In this document: piece by piece, positions 51,731 to 52,659 of the stretch
How the letters are laid out: each line of letters opens with the position of its first letter
Position numbering within the stretch: the first letter of the stretch is position 1
NCBI GenBank assembly: GCA_964623265.1
Contig: CAZUTK010000011.1
Span: 1 to 52,659 of the forward strand
From: CAZUTK01 sp964623265
GTDB taxonomy: Bacteria > Electryoneota > B3-LCP
Reading direction: 5' to 3'
DNA length: 52,659 nucleotides
Position numbers and translations under genes: made by a program
The notes under the pieces: model-generated
What the model saw: only the letters and a program-made list of their open reading frames with translations
Database searches by the model: none
Told to the model about the DNA's origin: nothing

Positions 51731-52659
51731 CTATGTCCCTTCGTATTCCTGCCGCCGCAGCACCGTATCGTACAGACCGATATCTTCGCCTTCGTGCCGG
51801 TTGACCCCCATATACACCAGGCTCGGGTCTTCGTAGCGTTTGAATTTGTACACCGCATCGTTCATCAGGGCACTGTTGAACACGCCGAGGCTGACCAGAA
51901 GCTCGAAATCTTTGACGGTTAATCCGGTGACTTTCTTGAACAACCCCGGCTCCAATTGGGTAATCACGTCGCGCAGGGTCCGTTCGCGATAGTCCGTGAG
52001 GTACATGAAGATGGGAATCCGGGTGGCGAACTTGATGAGCTTCTCCTGAATCTGCTTGCGCAGGCTCTTGTATTCTCTCTCTTCTTCGGTGAGTTGCCGC
52101 TTTTCCCCCGGCGAGAGTTCGCGTTCGTTGGCTTCGCGCTTGGCCTTCTTGACCGCTTCGGACTTGTTGATGATGGTCTCGATGTCCTGATTCAGGTTGC
52201 GGAAGCCTTCGATGCTCATCAGGGCCTGCATGGCTTGCTCGTTGGCCATCAGCCGCCGCAGGGTGTCGTTGTCCACATTGACCAACAGCGCGCTCTCCCA
52301 GCGCCGGGCCAGGAGGGTTGCCGTGGTGCCGCTCATGGCCATCTCCAGCACGCCGGCGGCGTCAATCTGGCGCATGGAACTGCCGTCATACGCCAGCACC
52401 GGCAGGAAGTGGATGAACTCCTCGACCTTCTTCTCCGGGTCGTCTTCGTTGACGTTGAGGCGGCAACTGTACTCGGCGATCTGGCGCAGGGCGCGGTCGG
52501 GCGCAAAGTCGAAGATGTAGCACTCCGGTTTGAGAATCAGTTCCTCGTTCGGCGAAATCCCGTCGGGGTTCTTCAGCGTCCAGGGATTTTGCACGCGAAA
52601 GGCCGCCTGGAAGTAGGTCTCCGGGCTGGACGAGTTGCGGAGCATGAAGATGCCGGTCC
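51731..52659 (-). CDS. C-terminal part of a restriction-type SF2 helicase, 5' end outside the window
   Basis: The frame is open to the right edge (309 codons visible). It starts with a helicase C-terminal segment: TGIFMLRNSSSPETYFQAAF and RVQNPW, read as motifs V-VI with the QxxxRxQ variant, then a charged, partly coiled-coil region (SEAVKKAKREANERELSPGE) and a conserved C-terminal domain (FATRIPIFMYLTDYRERTLR, GLFKKVTGLTVKDFELLVSL, VYKFKRYEDPSLVYMGVNRH). It resembles helicase-nuclease subunits of restriction or anti-phage islands (often adjacent to DUF499/DUF1156 genes), which the DUF499-like remnant supports. N-terminal motor and any nuclease are not visible. Confidence 0.6.
   Translation of the reverse strand, partial: TGIFMLRNSSSPETYFQAAFRVQNPWTLKNPDGISPNEELILKPECYIFDFAPDRALRQIAEYSCRLNVNEDDPEKKVEEFIHFLPVLAYDGSSMRQIDAAGVLEMAMSGTTATLLARRWESALLVNVDNDTLRRLMANEQAMQALMSIEGFRNLNQDIETIINKSEAVKKAKREANERELSPGEKRQLTEEEREYKSLRKQIQEKLIKFATRIPIFMYLTDYRERTLRDVITQLEPGLFKKVTGLTVKDFELLVSLGVFNSALMNDAVYKFKRYEDPSLVYMGVNRHEGEDIGLYDTVLRRQEYEGT

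Overview
The window is a chromosomal stretch of a Gram-negative bacterium, probably from the FCB superphylum (a Calditrichota-, KSB1- or Zixibacteria-like lineage; species not resolvable here). The evidence is a set of three secreted proteins ending in the NPFNP-type C-terminal sorting module, a TonB receptor with an N-terminal carboxypeptidase-regulatory-like domain, outer-membrane efflux proteins, TAT-exported molybdoenzyme subunits and a menaquinone/ubiquinone methyltransferase. Base composition is about 50-55% GC. Most of the sequence is ordinary, densely coding chromosome; the last 9 kb is decayed.

Layout. 1-107: 3' part of an initiator tRNA plus terminator. 266-8575: surface/secretion block (TonB receptor, LamG lipoprotein, beta-helix protein, small secreted protein). 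8.3-9.0 kb: DnaJ-type zinc-finger protein, frameshifted. 9.4-13.2 kb: SPFH protein and, convergent, a fused MrfA helicase-MrfB exonuclease. 13.4-15.4 kb: second beta-helix secreted protein. 15.7 kb: ubiE/menG. 16.4-23.3 kb: a six-gene efflux operon behind a TetR regulator (TolC, HlyD, two ABC ATPases, two ABC-2 permeases), with the gene order of the E. coli cecR-ybhGFSR operon, a clear promoter and a phased palindromic operator. 23.8-29.4 kb: a TPR-CHAT protease-like gene, an ECF-type sigma factor, a zinc-finger/TPR anti-sigma factor, then a DUF3800 protein and a small TPR protein. 29.7-32.6 kb: cupredoxin lipoprotein, TPR membrane protein and a VanZ-Mth938 fusion. 32.8-34.8 kb: Fur/PerR-type regulator and catalase. 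35.0-43.7 kb: molybdenum block: MOSC, moeA, moaC-mogA fusion, mobA, moaA, a 62-residue leader protein and a structured 5' leader resembling a cofactor riboswitch, preceded by a TorD-type chaperone, a DMSO-reductase-family catalytic subunit and its 4x[4Fe-4S] subunit. 44.1-49.1 kb: ArsR regulator, permease, CMD-family protein and thioredoxin-like protein, followed by a wrecked TolC/MFP/RND efflux set. 49.4-52.7 kb: truncated P-type ATPase, a PsiE-like gene with two frameshifts, a DUF499-like remnant with a REP-like palindrome, and the C-terminal part of a restriction-type helicase running off the right edge.

How the parts fit. The molybdenum genes supply molybdopterin to the TAT-exported reductase next to them. 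The 5' leader can fold in two exclusive ways and can also pair with the Shine-Dalgarno sequence, which suggests cofactor feedback. The CHAT/sigma/anti-sigma set looks like a stress-signalling or protease-effector module and is the best candidate here for an undescribed system.

Two cross-cutting observations. First, eight genes or operons have an upstream TTGNNN-17 bp-TATATT promoter with exactly the same spacing and -10 hexamer. Second, the apparent frameshifts in the DnaJ-like, CHAT and PsiE genes are all repaired by adding a single base, mostly in a short homopolymer, which points to sequencing indels rather than gene death. The in-frame amber in TolC, the MFP/RND deletion and the ATPase truncation look genuine.
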